DNA of 64,000 nt, taken from positions 1 through 64,000 of the forward strand of contig SVMC01000006.1 in NCBI GenBank assembly GCA_015067585.1, written 5' to 3'. Shown here piece after piece: positions 9,921 through 18,868 of this stretch (the stretch's first letter is position 1; the number at the start of each line of letters is the position of its first letter). The notes below the pieces were generated by a model. The model saw nothing but the letters and a program-made list of their open reading frames with translations. It had not been told where the DNA came from and did no database searches. This DNA comes from Oscillospiraceae bacterium (GTDB lineage: Bacteria > Bacillota > Clostridia > Oscillospirales > Oscillospiraceae). The position numbers and the translations under genes were made by a program.

Positions 9921-10640
9921 TTATTGGGCTGAATCCTCAATCAGCTGCTGCACCACGAAGCCTGAGAGCATGAGGCCCGCGCAGGAGGGTACCCAAGACA
10001 CGGAGGCAGGTACCGATCTGCGGCCCTCAGGGGGCGCCTCAAGGGGCAGGGGAGTGATGGGAAGCTCCTGACTATACAGTACCTTGTGATGGTTGATGCC
10101 CCGGGCACGCAGTTCCTTACGCACCACACGGGCGAGGGGACAGCCGGTGGTTTTGGAAATGTCAGTGATGCAAAACTGCATGGGGTCCAGCTTATTTCCG
10201 GTGCCCATGGCACTGATGATGGGGATATCCCTGTTTATGGCATTTTCGATCAGGCTCAGCTTGCAGGACACGGTATCAATGGCATCGATGATATAGTCGT
10301 AGTGCTCTGTGAAGAAGAGCTCCTTATCTGCCTCGGTATAGCTGCGGACAAGGGAGCGGACCCGGCATTCCGGGTTGATGTCAAGGATGCGCTGTGCCAT
10401 CACATCGGACTTGTTCTGCCCGACGGTGGAATGGAGCGCGCAAAGCTGGCGGTTGATGTTGGTGACGCTGACCGTATCGTTGTCCACAAGGGTCAGGCGG
10501 CCTACACCGGCTCTTGCCAGTGCCTCCGCGCTGTAGCTGCCCACGCCGCCGATGCCGAACACCGCCACATGGCTTTGCCGCAGCTTCTTTAAAGCATCCT
10601 CGCCAAACATCATTTCTTCTCTCAGAAATTCCTTACCCAT
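9921..10640 (-). CDS. tcdA: tRNA threonylcarbamoyladenosine dehydratase
   Basis: VFGIGGVGSYSAEALARAGVGRLTLVDNDTVSVTNINRQ; E1-like ThiF family. Confidence 0.9.
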   Translation of the reverse strand: MGKEFLREEMMFGEDALKKLRQSHVAVFGIGGVGSYSAEALARAGVGRLTLVDNDTVSVTNINRQLCALHSTVGQNKSDVMAQRILDINPECRVRSLVRSYTEADKELFFTEHYDYIIDAIDTVSCKLSLIENAINRDIPIISAMGTGNKLDPMQFCITDISKTTGCPLARVVRKELRARGINHHKVLYSQELPITPLPLEAPPEGRRSVPASVSWVPSCAGLMLSGFVVQQLIEDSAQ

Positions 10641-10668
10641 AGGATCGACCTCAAATCATGGAAAATTT

Positions 10669-10697
10669 CAGCCTGCCGGATATGCTCCGGCAGGCTG
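10669..10697 (-). terminator. Hairpin terminator between the PPIase and tcdA
   Basis: CAGCCTGCCGGA TATGC TCCGGCAGGCTG, 12-bp stem. Confidence 0.6.
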
Positions 10698-10715
10698 TTA
10701 CTTATCAAGCGGGAA

Positions 10716-12341
10716 TTAGTTCTCGATGGTGATTTCGGGAGTGGTGGAATCGGAGGAGCCGAGAATCATATCGGTGCGCAGATATCCGATGCCTTCATCC
10801 AGAATGGTAGCTTCGTAGTCTGCAATCAGCTCTTCGGACCATACAGTGTAGTCGTCTTCCTTCAGATGGCTGACGATCATAGACTCGCGGTATTCTTCGC
10901 CTTCGCCAACGAAATACAGGACATGATAACCGTACTGGCTGTAAACGATACCGGTATCGCCGGGCTGACGGCTTTCATCGTAGCACCAGTCTTCAAATTC
11001 TTCCACCATCATGCCACGGTAGACACCTTCGTACAGACCGCCTTCAGCGGTGTCAAAGGACTTCTCGTCTGCCAGCGCAGCAAAGCTTTCTTCGGTGGCA
11101 TCGCCTGCCTGCCAGTCAGCCAGGATCTGCTCAGCTTCAGCCTTGGCAGCTTCCAGAGCGGCTTCGGAATTGGTATCGGCAGTGCCGTCACCGTCCAGGT
11201 CTTCATCCACTTCGGGACTGATCAGGATGTGGCGGACATTCATAGTGTTGTACTTGTTATCGTTGATACCGATGAAGTATACAGCATAGTAGCCGGTGCT
11301 ACCATCGGAGAGATAAGTGGTATCGCCCATCTCACGGGCTTCATCAAAGAGCCACTCCTGGATGGTGGTGTTCACATTTTCGTAGGGAGCGTTTTCATAC
11401 AGGGTTGCGTTGGGATCTTCATAGCTTGCCTTGGAAGCTTCGCTGGCCAGATTGTAGGCACCTTCGATGAAGTTGGCTTCGTTGCCCTTGGAATCTTCTG
11501 CCAGCTTCTTGGCATCGGCTTCAGCGGCTTCGAGAGCGGCAGCATCCTCTTCTTCAGTGGTTTCTTCAGCATCTGCATTCTTATAGTTGTTGGCGCTGAT
11601 GTAGAAGGAACGGTAGGAAACACTGCTGAAGATTGCGGGATTTTCTGCGTCCAGAGCGGAGATCTGCTCATCGGTATAAGTACGGTCTGCGTCTACCTTC
11701 TGTGCGTATTCAGCGGCGGTCATGTGGATGCGCTGATATTCACGATAGGACTTTTCGGAGCTGCCCTGGCCGTAGATCTGAGTGAAGTACTGCTTGAGGG
11801 AGGTAAAGCCATTGGCCTTTGCGGTTTCCTTCAGTTCCTTCAGACCTTCGTCAATGGTCTTTTCGCTTTCAGCGGAAAGGGTATAGCCGGCTTCCTTTGC
11901 TGCGTCATATGCGGCGTAGTCATACTTTGCGCTCTGAGCAGCTGTTGCGATGAAGTAATCGGCCCAGGTTTCACCGGTTTCTTCGTTATAAACCTGCTCA
12001 TCCAGGGGGAGGGAGGGATCAGTCATAACATAGCTCAGATAAGAGCCATAGTTCTGATAGAAGTTGTTGATGGCATCGTAATAGTAGTAGCTGAATTCAG
12101 TAGAAGAAAGCTCATGGTTGCCAACTTTCAGGGCAGCGGTCTGACGGGGTGCCAGTTTGGGCTGGATCAGAAGGCCGTAAACACAGCCTGCCAGGATGGC
12201 GACAGCCACAACGGCAGCGATAATGCCGACCAGAACATTCTTAGTCTTTTTCTTTTTGGCCTCTGCAGCCTTTGCCTGCTTGTCGGTCTGGCCGGAATTG
12301 GCAAGCTCCAAGCGCTTTTTTCTTTCGCGTGATGCACTCAT
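10716..12341 (-). CDS. Membrane-anchored PpiC/SurA-type peptidylprolyl isomerase
   Basis: N-terminal TM; C-terminal parvulin signature (RHILISP...FAALADEKSFDTAEGGLYEGVYRGMMVEEFEDWCYDESRQPGDTGIVYSQYGYHVLYF). Confidence 0.85.
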   Translation of the reverse strand: MSASRERKKRLELANSGQTDKQAKAAEAKKKKTKNVLVGIIAAVVAVAILAGCVYGLLIQPKLAPRQTAALKVGNHELSSTEFSYYYYDAINNFYQNYGSYLSYVMTDPSLPLDEQVYNEETGETWADYFIATAAQSAKYDYAAYDAAKEAGYTLSAESEKTIDEGLKELKETAKANGFTSLKQYFTQIYGQGSSEKSYREYQRIHMTAAEYAQKVDADRTYTDEQISALDAENPAIFSSVSYRSFYISANNYKNADAEETTEEEDAAALEAAEADAKKLAEDSKGNEANFIEGAYNLASEASKASYEDPNATLYENAPYENVNTTIQEWLFDEAREMGDTTYLSDGSTGYYAVYFIGINDNKYNTMNVRHILISPEVDEDLDGDGTADTNSEAALEAAKAEAEQILADWQAGDATEESFAALADEKSFDTAEGGLYEGVYRGMMVEEFEDWCYDESRQPGDTGIVYSQYGYHVLYFVGEGEEYRESMIVSHLKEDDYTVWSEELIADYEATILDEGIGYLRTDMILGSSDSTTPEITIEN

Positions 12342-12566
12342 GGTGATTCATCCTCTCAGTTTCTTTGGAATTCGATGGGGTCGCGTAATGCGAGCAATCT
12401 TTTGTCATTATATCGAATGTCATGTCAGGATGCAAGTTCTTTTTTTACGAACTGCACAAGTTGTTTTAAGAAAATGAAAACCGTTCGCCGTTTTGCATAT
12501 TTCGTGGTATTGGGAGAAAACTGTAGGGGAGGAGATTCTGATGATTTATGTGTGAAAGGGAGTGTG

Positions 12567-13388
12567 ATGAGGCAAATGAAGAGAACAGACCTTGCAGTGG
12601 AGGCCCATCAGCTGTGGCGCCGGGCGGAGAAACGAGCATCCATGCCAGGTGTTCAGGTAGAAACAAAATCCCGTGGCCCCCTGCAGACTACAATTGTGAA
12701 GATTCTGGATGAAGAAGGGGCGCAGGCTCTGGGTAAACCCAAGGGTACCTATCTTTCCATGGAGCTTGGCAGCCGATACGGCTGCGTACGGGCAGAGGCG
12801 GCACGGCAGCTTGCGGGGCATCTGAAAAAATTACTGCCCAAAGATACACAAAAGCATATCATGGTGGTGGGCTTGGGAAACCGATCTGTCACCCCGGATG
12901 CCTTAGGGCCGAGGACCGTGGATCAGCTTCTCATCTCACGCCATGTGGCGGACGCCTATCAGGGACTTCGTCCCGTTTCAGCCATCTGTCCCGGGGTCAA
13001 AGGGCAGACAGGCCTGGAGAGTCTTGAAATCGTTCAAAGCGTGCTGCGCAGCACAGAGCCTTCCTGCGTCATTGTGATCGATGCTCTTGCTGCCGCAGAG
13101 ATCTCTCATATCGGAAGCGTTGTCCAGATCGCGGATACCGGGATCCAGCCCGGTTCCGGAGTGGGAAATCGCCGGTCAGCCTTTGACCGCAAAACCCTGG
13201 GAATTCCCGTGTATGCCATAGGCGTTCCAACGGTAACGGATATGGATCGAGCAGAATCCGGCATGATCGTAACCAGTGCGGAGATCGATGAGTGCATCGA
13301 GGGAATGGCGAAAATGCTGTCCATGGCGCTTAATGAGGCATTGCAGCCGGAACTTTCCACAGAGGAAATTGCGGAATTTGTTATGTAG
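12567..13388 (+). CDS. gpr: GPR endopeptidase (spore germination protease)
   Basis: RTDLAVEAHQLW, VVGLGNRSVTPDALGPRTVDQLLISRH, CPGVKGQTGLE, VIVIDALAA motifs; start reassigned from 12375. Confidence 0.94.
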   Translation: MRQMKRTDLAVEAHQLWRRAEKRASMPGVQVETKSRGPLQTTIVKILDEEGAQALGKPKGTYLSMELGSRYGCVRAEAARQLAGHLKKLLPKDTQKHIMVVGLGNRSVTPDALGPRTVDQLLISRHVADAYQGLRPVSAICPGVKGQTGLESLEIVQSVLRSTEPSCVIVIDALAAAEISHIGSVVQIADTGIQPGSGVGNRRSAFDRKTLGIPVYAIGVPTVTDMDRAESGMIVTSAEIDECIEGMAKMLSMALNEALQPELSTEEIAEFVM

Positions 13389-13672
13389 TTGTATTTTGCT
13401 TTATGTTAACGGATTATTCATAAAGATATGGGCGCAAGCCTGTGGATAAACCTGTGGAGAATGTGAAAAAGTTTGTGCCTGCCGAGCTTTCCCAGGACAG
13501 ACGGAAGAATTCAAATGGGATTTTCTTGTATATCCTGTCGAATAATACGAATGATTATGTCAAAGAGAGGGCATTACGTCTACGGTTTGATTTCATTATT
13601 GAACTGCGTTCCCCTGCAAAAAGTTGCGATTTTACTTTTTTGAAGGAAAATGACAGAAAAGAAAAATTAGTA

Positions 13673-13701
13673 TTGACAAATTATGCTTCAGTCATTATAA
13701 T
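13673..13701 (+). promoter_or_regulatory. Consensus sigma-A promoter of tRNA-Leu
   Basis: TTGACA-17-TATAAT, 25 bp upstream of the tRNA. Confidence 0.85.
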
Positions 13702-13726
13702 AAATGAGCGCTGTAAAGTGCGCCAT

Positions 13727-13811
13727 GCGGAAGTGCTGGAATAGGTAGACAGGCACGTTTGAGGTGCGTGTGTCAACCGACGTGAGAGTTCAAGTCTCTT
13801 CTTCCGCACCA
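13727..13811 (+). tRNA. tRNA-Leu (anticodon GAG), CCA encoded
   Basis: Acceptor GCGGAAG/CTTCCGC, anticodon arm CACGT-TTGAGGT-GCGTG, GTTCAAGTC T-arm, long variable arm. Confidence 0.95.
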
Positions 13812-13856
13812 AAAAGAAACGACAATTTCCGTCAGGGAATTGTCGTTTCTTTTTGG
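13809..13856 (+). terminator. 22-bp hairpin abutting the tRNA-Leu CCA end
   Basis: CCAAAAAGAAACGACAATTTCC GTCA GGGAATTGTCGTTTCTTTTTGG (one G-U wobble). Confidence 0.75.
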
Positions 13857-14031
13857 TGTTCTCTTCTCTTTTTGTTCTTCACTATTCTCTCTTCTCAAGA
13901 AGAAATTGTCGTTTCCAGAGAATAATGAAAAGTGAAGAGAGAAAAGAAAATGTGCTTTGCTTCACAAAGATATATAAATGAATGCCGGACACCACAATTC
14001 TGTGGTGTCCGATTATTTGAAATATTTAAGA

Positions 14032-14715
14032 TCAGTAATCAAAGGTGGAGGAGCTTACCAGCATATAGAGGTAGCCGTCTTCGCCTTCGATGAAGATGGA
14101 GCCGCTCTCGTTTACCAGAGGTACGGTGGCGCCGTCCAAGGAGATGGTGCCCTTCATACCGTTCCAGGTGTAGCTGCCCAGCTTGTTGGCGCTGCCGTTG
14201 CTGGCTTCCAGAGTGCCGTCGGCAAAGAAATGGTAGGTAATGCCCTCGGTTTCCCAGGTGGAGTCCCGCAGATCAATGGCGTTGGGATCCTCGGAGGTAA
14301 CATCCACGCCGGATACAGCGCCGGCTGCTTTGGCTTCGGCTTCTGCCAGAGCTTCCTCAGTGGGAGTGGGAACCGCTTCTGCCCGGTCAAAGCGGAAGGT
14401 CATATTGTCCTCACTGGTGGCGACCAGCTTCTCTTCTTCGTAGGTCACGGTGTAGTTTGCGCTGCCATAGACCATCTTGCAAACGCCGTCTTCGATGGCA
14501 TATCCGCCGGCGTAGTCTTCGTACTCGATACCGTCGGCATTATAAGTCTTGATGGTGCCGTCTGCGTTGAATACATAGTAGTCGCCGGTATAGTTCCAGA
14601 CGGTATCGGAAAGATCGATGGGGAATTCCTTCTCCTTCGCGCAGCCGCTCAGCAGGCTGAGGCTAAGTACAAGGCAGAGGGTAAGGATCAGCGTGATTTT
14701 GTATGTTTTTTTCAT
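14032..14715 (-). CDS. Lipoprotein with two related lipocalin-like repeats
   Basis: Lipobox LSLLSGC; two D-[TS]-x-W...F-x-A-D-G-T units; ATG at 14715. Confidence 0.6.
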   Translation of the reverse strand: MKKTYKITLILTLCLVLSLSLLSGCAKEKEFPIDLSDTVWNYTGDYYVFNADGTIKTYNADGIEYEDYAGGYAIEDGVCKMVYGSANYTVTYEEEKLVATSEDNMTFRFDRAEAVPTPTEEALAEAEAKAAGAVSGVDVTSEDPNAIDLRDSTWETEGITYHFFADGTLEASNGSANKLGSYTWNGMKGTISLDGATVPLVNESGSIFIEGEDGYLYMLVSSSTFDY

Positions 14716-14804
14716 AATGATGCTCCTTGCGATGGTAAGACCAATGGCCTGATATGTTTGTGGTGCTATTGTAGCATAGGGGAGGATAATTTTCAATTAC
14801 GGTT

Positions 14805-15923
14805 TTAATTATTTATCCAATTGTCGTAATCTGGGGAAGAATCTACGGATGCTCTGAAAAGCAATTTGCCGCTATCATCGTAACCGGAATAAACCGTTTC
14901 TGTGTAGTACCATATGCTGCTGACGGCAGGTGGAGTATTTTCATAGACTCCGGTATTGTTCTCAGAGACGATCAGGAAAAAATCACCGTAATCAATAAAG
15001 GCTGTGGGTGTTCCTGCATCAAAATCATTCAGAAGGGGAGTGCTTTTATACACGGGAGCGCCGTCTTTTTCTCCGAGCTGTGTGTCAGAGAAATCTCTGC
15101 CGGGTGAGCGTTTCTTTTTAATAATCTCAAGGTCATCGTCTACCGTAAAAACCCACTTCACAGGGTATCCACCAGAGTTGGAGCCGGTAAAGTCTCCATC
15201 GTCAGATTGGGCGCTGATCGATAGCACAAAATGGTCACCGGATCGCTCTGCAAAATGTAGGTCATCAAAATCAGAACCGGCAATGCATTGGGTATTCGAT
15301 AGTTCCCCGTTTTCGTTGAGCCTTGCCATATAAATGTCTGTTTGAGGATTTATGCCCCTGTTTTTCGTTTTGTATTTCTGAATCGTTCCGAAGAAGTAAA
15401 ACTGTCCGTTTTTCTCGAAACAATATTCCAATGCCCGGCCTTCCATATCTTCTAAAGCTGTGTCAAACTGAACATTTCCGTCTTTATCGCATTTTATCAC
15501 CCGGGAGGCAAAGCCTTTGTCGCTTGCCCAAGTATTTTGACCGTAAGCATAGTCCTGAAAACCAAACACGAACAGGAAGCCACCCTCCGCTGTGGCTGTC
15601 AGGGTGGTGACATGGTATGCATCATCGGAGCTGCAGGTATATGCCGCAAGCTCTTTTCCGTAGAGATCCATCATCCGGATCTGATGGGTGACGGTTCTGT
15701 TTTCTTGATCGGAAGAGAGGATATCTGATTTTAAAACTCTTCCATCAAAGGCAGTGACATCTTTCCAAAGGTTGTTCTCAACGATCTCAATGAGTTCGTC
15801 CGGGATCTGTCCAACTTGCTCGACGGGTTTAAGTACCTCCTGCTGCATTGGAGGTTGAGGATCGGAGCATCCGGACAGAAGGAGAAGAAAGAGAAAGAGG
15901 AAGGCAATGTATTGCTTTTTCAT
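14805..15923 (-). CDS. Uncharacterised lipoprotein
   Basis: MKKQYIAFLFLFLLLLSGCSDPQPP lipobox; 372 aa. Confidence 0.6.
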   Translation of the reverse strand: MKKQYIAFLFLFLLLLSGCSDPQPPMQQEVLKPVEQVGQIPDELIEIVENNLWKDVTAFDGRVLKSDILSSDQENRTVTHQIRMMDLYGKELAAYTCSSDDAYHVTTLTATAEGGFLFVFGFQDYAYGQNTWASDKGFASRVIKCDKDGNVQFDTALEDMEGRALEYCFEKNGQFYFFGTIQKYKTKNRGINPQTDIYMARLNENGELSNTQCIAGSDFDDLHFAERSGDHFVLSISAQSDDGDFTGSNSGGYPVKWVFTVDDDLEIIKKKRSPGRDFSDTQLGEKDGAPVYKSTPLLNDFDAGTPTAFIDYGDFFLIVSENNTGVYENTPPAVSSIWYYTETVYSGYDDSGKLLFRASVDSSPDYDNWINN

Positions 15924-16166
15924 GGTGCGATCAACTACTTTCTATATCACAGAACAATGCGTTTACAATGGTCAATTATCGTTAGTTTAGCAAATTATTT
16001 TTAGAAAAACAAGTTTTTATCGATCGCGAAGGGGAGAGAACTCGATTATTTTTTCGCAATTCTCTTGGCTAATTTTTTCTGAGTCCTGTCATTAGTAGGA
16101 TACTTTTGTAAACAAAGTGATCACCTTTCAACTCTTTAAGTACAAATCTACAGTAGAGTGAGCCTT

Positions 16167-16625
16167 TTATACGATGTTTCTTTTAATGGTTTCTAAAATA
16201 TCTTTTTCTTCATCTTTGCCATAGGAAAAAAGTGTGAAAGTTACTTTTCTGCCATCTTTTAAGCCTAATGTGTGAAAGAAACAATCCTCAGAAATAATCT
16301 TATCGCCCGGTAAAAAATTGCTTTTGACAGAACCTATTTCGCTCCACTTAACAACAGTTTTTTGAAAAACCATTTTCCCATTGATTGATACACCCCTTGG
16401 TAAAATGATTTTTTCATTGTCTATGCTCAATACACGTGTCCTTTCGGCAAGATAACAAATAAGAAAAAGCATACCAAGCAATCCACCCAATAATGTAAAT
16501 CCGATGGAAAACGAAACATTTGATATTTTAGCAAATATAAGAATGATACCAGAAAGAAACACTATTCCGCAGACCAAAGTAACTGCAGCCAACCATTTAA
16601 GTGCAGTTGGTGCGTATATTTTCAT
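16167..16625 (-). CDS. Two-TM protein with a PH-like C-terminal domain, hypothetical
   Basis: MKIYAPTALKWLAAVTLVCGIVFLSG...; two hydrophobic segments followed by a beta-rich tail; start reassigned from 16688. Confidence 0.45.
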   Translation of the reverse strand: MKIYAPTALKWLAAVTLVCGIVFLSGIILIFAKISNVSFSIGFTLLGGLLGMLFLICYLAERTRVLSIDNEKIILPRGVSINGKMVFQKTVVKWSEIGSVKSNFLPGDKIISEDCFFHTLGLKDGRKVTFTLFSYGKDEEKDILETIKRNIV

Positions 16626-16730
16626 TTTGCATTCTCCTTTGCAAATTAAAAGATAAGACGAGCAATTTGTTTTCGGCCATAAATGCACCTTCTTTCAATG
16701 GTACTGTAACATAAGATGTTGCGTTTTTCA

Positions 16731-16897
16731 ATGATATATCGCTTGCGCAATATGATATACGGCGATGCCGTATGATATATTTGCGAAGCAAATATGATAT
16801 AATATCCGTTCCCTTCATATGCTGAAGGCATATATCATCCACGATAGTGGATATCATATCGAAGATATATCACCCGGTCCGAGAGGAACGGATATCA
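16731..16897. repeat. Cluster of small hairpins separated by ATGATAT(A) linkers
   Basis: ATACGGC-GAT-GCCGTAT; ATATTTGC-GAA-GCAAATAT; ATATGC..GCATAT; ATCCAC..GTGGAT; ATATC-GAA-GATAT; outer arms ATATCCGTTCC (16802-16812) and GGAACGGATAT (16885-16895). Confidence 0.8.
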
Positions 16898-16901
16898 TTG
16901 T

Positions 16902-16940
16902 AAAAAGCCTGATTTGTCGGTCGACAAATCAGGCTTTTTA
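16902..16940. terminator. Bidirectional-looking terminator downstream of the tRNA-Ser pair
   Basis: AAAAAGCCTGATTTGTCG GT CGACAAATCAGGCTTTTT, 18-bp perfect stem. Confidence 0.85.
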
Positions 16941-16942
16941 CA

Positions 16943-17034
16943 TGGCGGAGAAGAAGGGATTTGAACCCTTGCGCGCTTTTTAGACGCCTACTCCCTTAGC
17001 AGGGGAGCCCCTTCGGCCTCTTGGGTACTTCTCC
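16943..17034 (-). tRNA. tRNA-Ser (anticodon GCT), CCA encoded
   Basis: GGAGAAG...CTGCTAA anticodon loop...GGTTCAAATCC...CTTCTCCGCCA. Confidence 0.95.
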
Positions 17035-17066
17035 GAATCTGTTCTCATTATTCAGTTAGAAGAGAT

Positions 17067-17155
17067 TGGCGGAGAGAGTGGGATTCGAACCCACGGCACA
17101 TTGCTGTGTCACTGGTTTTCAAGACCAGCTCCTTAAACCGCTCGGACATCTCTCC
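17067..17155 (-). tRNA. tRNA-Ser (anticodon TGA), CCA encoded
   Basis: GGAGAGA...CTGGTCTTGAAAACCAG...GGTTCGAATCC...TCTCTCCGCCA. Confidence 0.95.
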
Positions 17156-17321
17156 GTGCATCTTTGAGACGCTAACTATATTACCATGTCCTTGCACATT
17201 TGTCAACAAATTCTTTTCAGGACATTGTAATTTGTTTTCAAATGCTGTATGATATATAAAATGCCATAGTATGGGCCATTTTATGCAGGCTCTGTTTGAA
17301 GATTTTTGAGGAGGTGACCGG

Positions 17322-18839
17322 ATGATCTGTCATGTTCGTTCCCTTGGATTGAGCGGTATCAGCGGCTATGAGGTTTTGGTGGAATGCTATATTACCAACG
17401 GCCTTCCGGCCTTTGAGATCGTTGGCCTTCCGGATGCTGCCGTCAAGGAGGCCCGGGAACGGGTGCGGGCGGCTGTGAAAAACTCCGGCTTTAAATTCCC
17501 GGTCAGCCGCATCACCTGCAACCTTGCCCCGGCGGGCACCAAAAAATCCGGCACAGTGTATGATCTTCCTATCCTTCTGGGCATCCTTGCTGCCACGGGG
17601 CTTTGCAAGCTGCCGAAAGAGCGCAGTGCTTTCCTTGGCGAATTAAGTCTGGAGGGCTATGTGCGTCCGTTGCCCGGTGTGCTGCCCATGGCACTGGCGG
17701 CGAAGGAGCAGGGGATCGAGGCCCTCTATGTCCCGGCAGAAAATGCCCCAGAGGCCACCTTGGCACAGGGTCTTCGTGTCTACCCGGTGCGGGATGTGGC
17801 GCAGCTTGTGGCCCATCTGCGGGGAGAAGCACCCATTGAGCCTCAGACACCATGGGAGCCCAAGGAAAAGCAGAAATCGATCCTTGACTACTGCGATGTC
17901 AAGGGGCAGGAGAATGCCAAAAGGGCATTGGAGGTGGCGGCGGCAGGCAGCCATAATATTCTTTTGGTTGGCCCTCCGGGCTCCGGTAAGAGTATGCTTT
18001 CCAAGCGGCTTCCCTCCATTTTGCCGGATATGACAAGGGAGGAATCTCTGGAAGCCACAAAGATCCGGTCCGTGTTGGGGTTGCTTCCTTCTGACGATCC
18101 TCTGGTGCGGGAGCGGCCCTTCCGTGCGCCCCACCATACCATTTCCACGGCAGGACTTGCCGGCGGCGGCAGCAATCCAAAGCCCGGCGAAGTATCCCTT
18201 GCCCATAAAGGCGTTTTGTTTTTAGACGAGCTACCGGAATTCCGCAAGGAGACCTTGGAGGTGTTGCGACAGCCTTTGGAGGATGGTGTTGTGACCATCT
18301 CCAGAGTCAATGGCGCGGTGAGCTATCCCAGTGACTTGATGCTGGTCTGCGCCATGAATCCCTGCAAGTGCGGCTGGTACGGCGATCCCAGCGGACGGTG
18401 TACCTGTTCCAAAGCCTCAGTGGATGCCTATCTGAGCCGCATTTCCGGCCCGCTGCTGGACCGCATCGATATGATCGTGGAGGTAGCAGCGGTGGATTTT
18501 GAGAATCTGCGCCGCAGAACTCCGGCAGAACCCTCGGAAGAGATCAAAAAGAGGGTAGATAAAGCCAGAGCAAGGCAAATTGCCCGCTTTGGCGAAAGCA
18601 CCACCCAGTGCAACGCCCGCATGACCCCGGCGCAGATGAGAACCATCTGCACTTTAGACGAAAACTGCACCCAGCTGATGAAGGAAGCCTTTGACGCCCT
18701 CAGGCTCACCGCCCGAAGCTATGACCGCATCCTCCGTGTTGCCCGTACCATTGCGGACTTAGACGGCAGCGAGGAGATCGAAATGCAGCATTTAGCGGAG
18801 GCGATCCGCTACCGTACCTTCCAGCTGGGAGATCAATAA
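17322..18839 (+). CDS. comM: YifB/ComM family Mg chelatase-like AAA+ ATPase
   Basis: VECYITNGLPAFEIVGLPDAAVKEARERVRAA; GPPGSGKSML; FRAPHHTISTAGLAGGG. Confidence 0.93.
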   Translation: MICHVRSLGLSGISGYEVLVECYITNGLPAFEIVGLPDAAVKEARERVRAAVKNSGFKFPVSRITCNLAPAGTKKSGTVYDLPILLGILAATGLCKLPKERSAFLGELSLEGYVRPLPGVLPMALAAKEQGIEALYVPAENAPEATLAQGLRVYPVRDVAQLVAHLRGEAPIEPQTPWEPKEKQKSILDYCDVKGQENAKRALEVAAAGSHNILLVGPPGSGKSMLSKRLPSILPDMTREESLEATKIRSVLGLLPSDDPLVRERPFRAPHHTISTAGLAGGGSNPKPGEVSLAHKGVLFLDELPEFRKETLEVLRQPLEDGVVTISRVNGAVSYPSDLMLVCAMNPCKCGWYGDPSGRCTCSKASVDAYLSRISGPLLDRIDMIVEVAAVDFENLRRRTPAEPSEEIKKRVDKARARQIARFGESTTQCNARMTPAQMRTICTLDENCTQLMKEAFDALRLTARSYDRILRVARTIADLDGSEEIEMQHLAEAIRYRTFQLGDQ

Positions 18840-18868
18840 ATAAATCATAACAGGAGTTACTATATAAT

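Noticed and set aside
13442-13744. 100-aa ORF before tRNA-Leu
   Set aside because: It runs through the consensus tRNA promoter and into the tRNA, with no SD and no recognisable family.
16731-16897. CRISPR array
   Set aside because: Units are palindromes with variable stems and no constant repeat/unique spacer pattern; no cas genes in the window.
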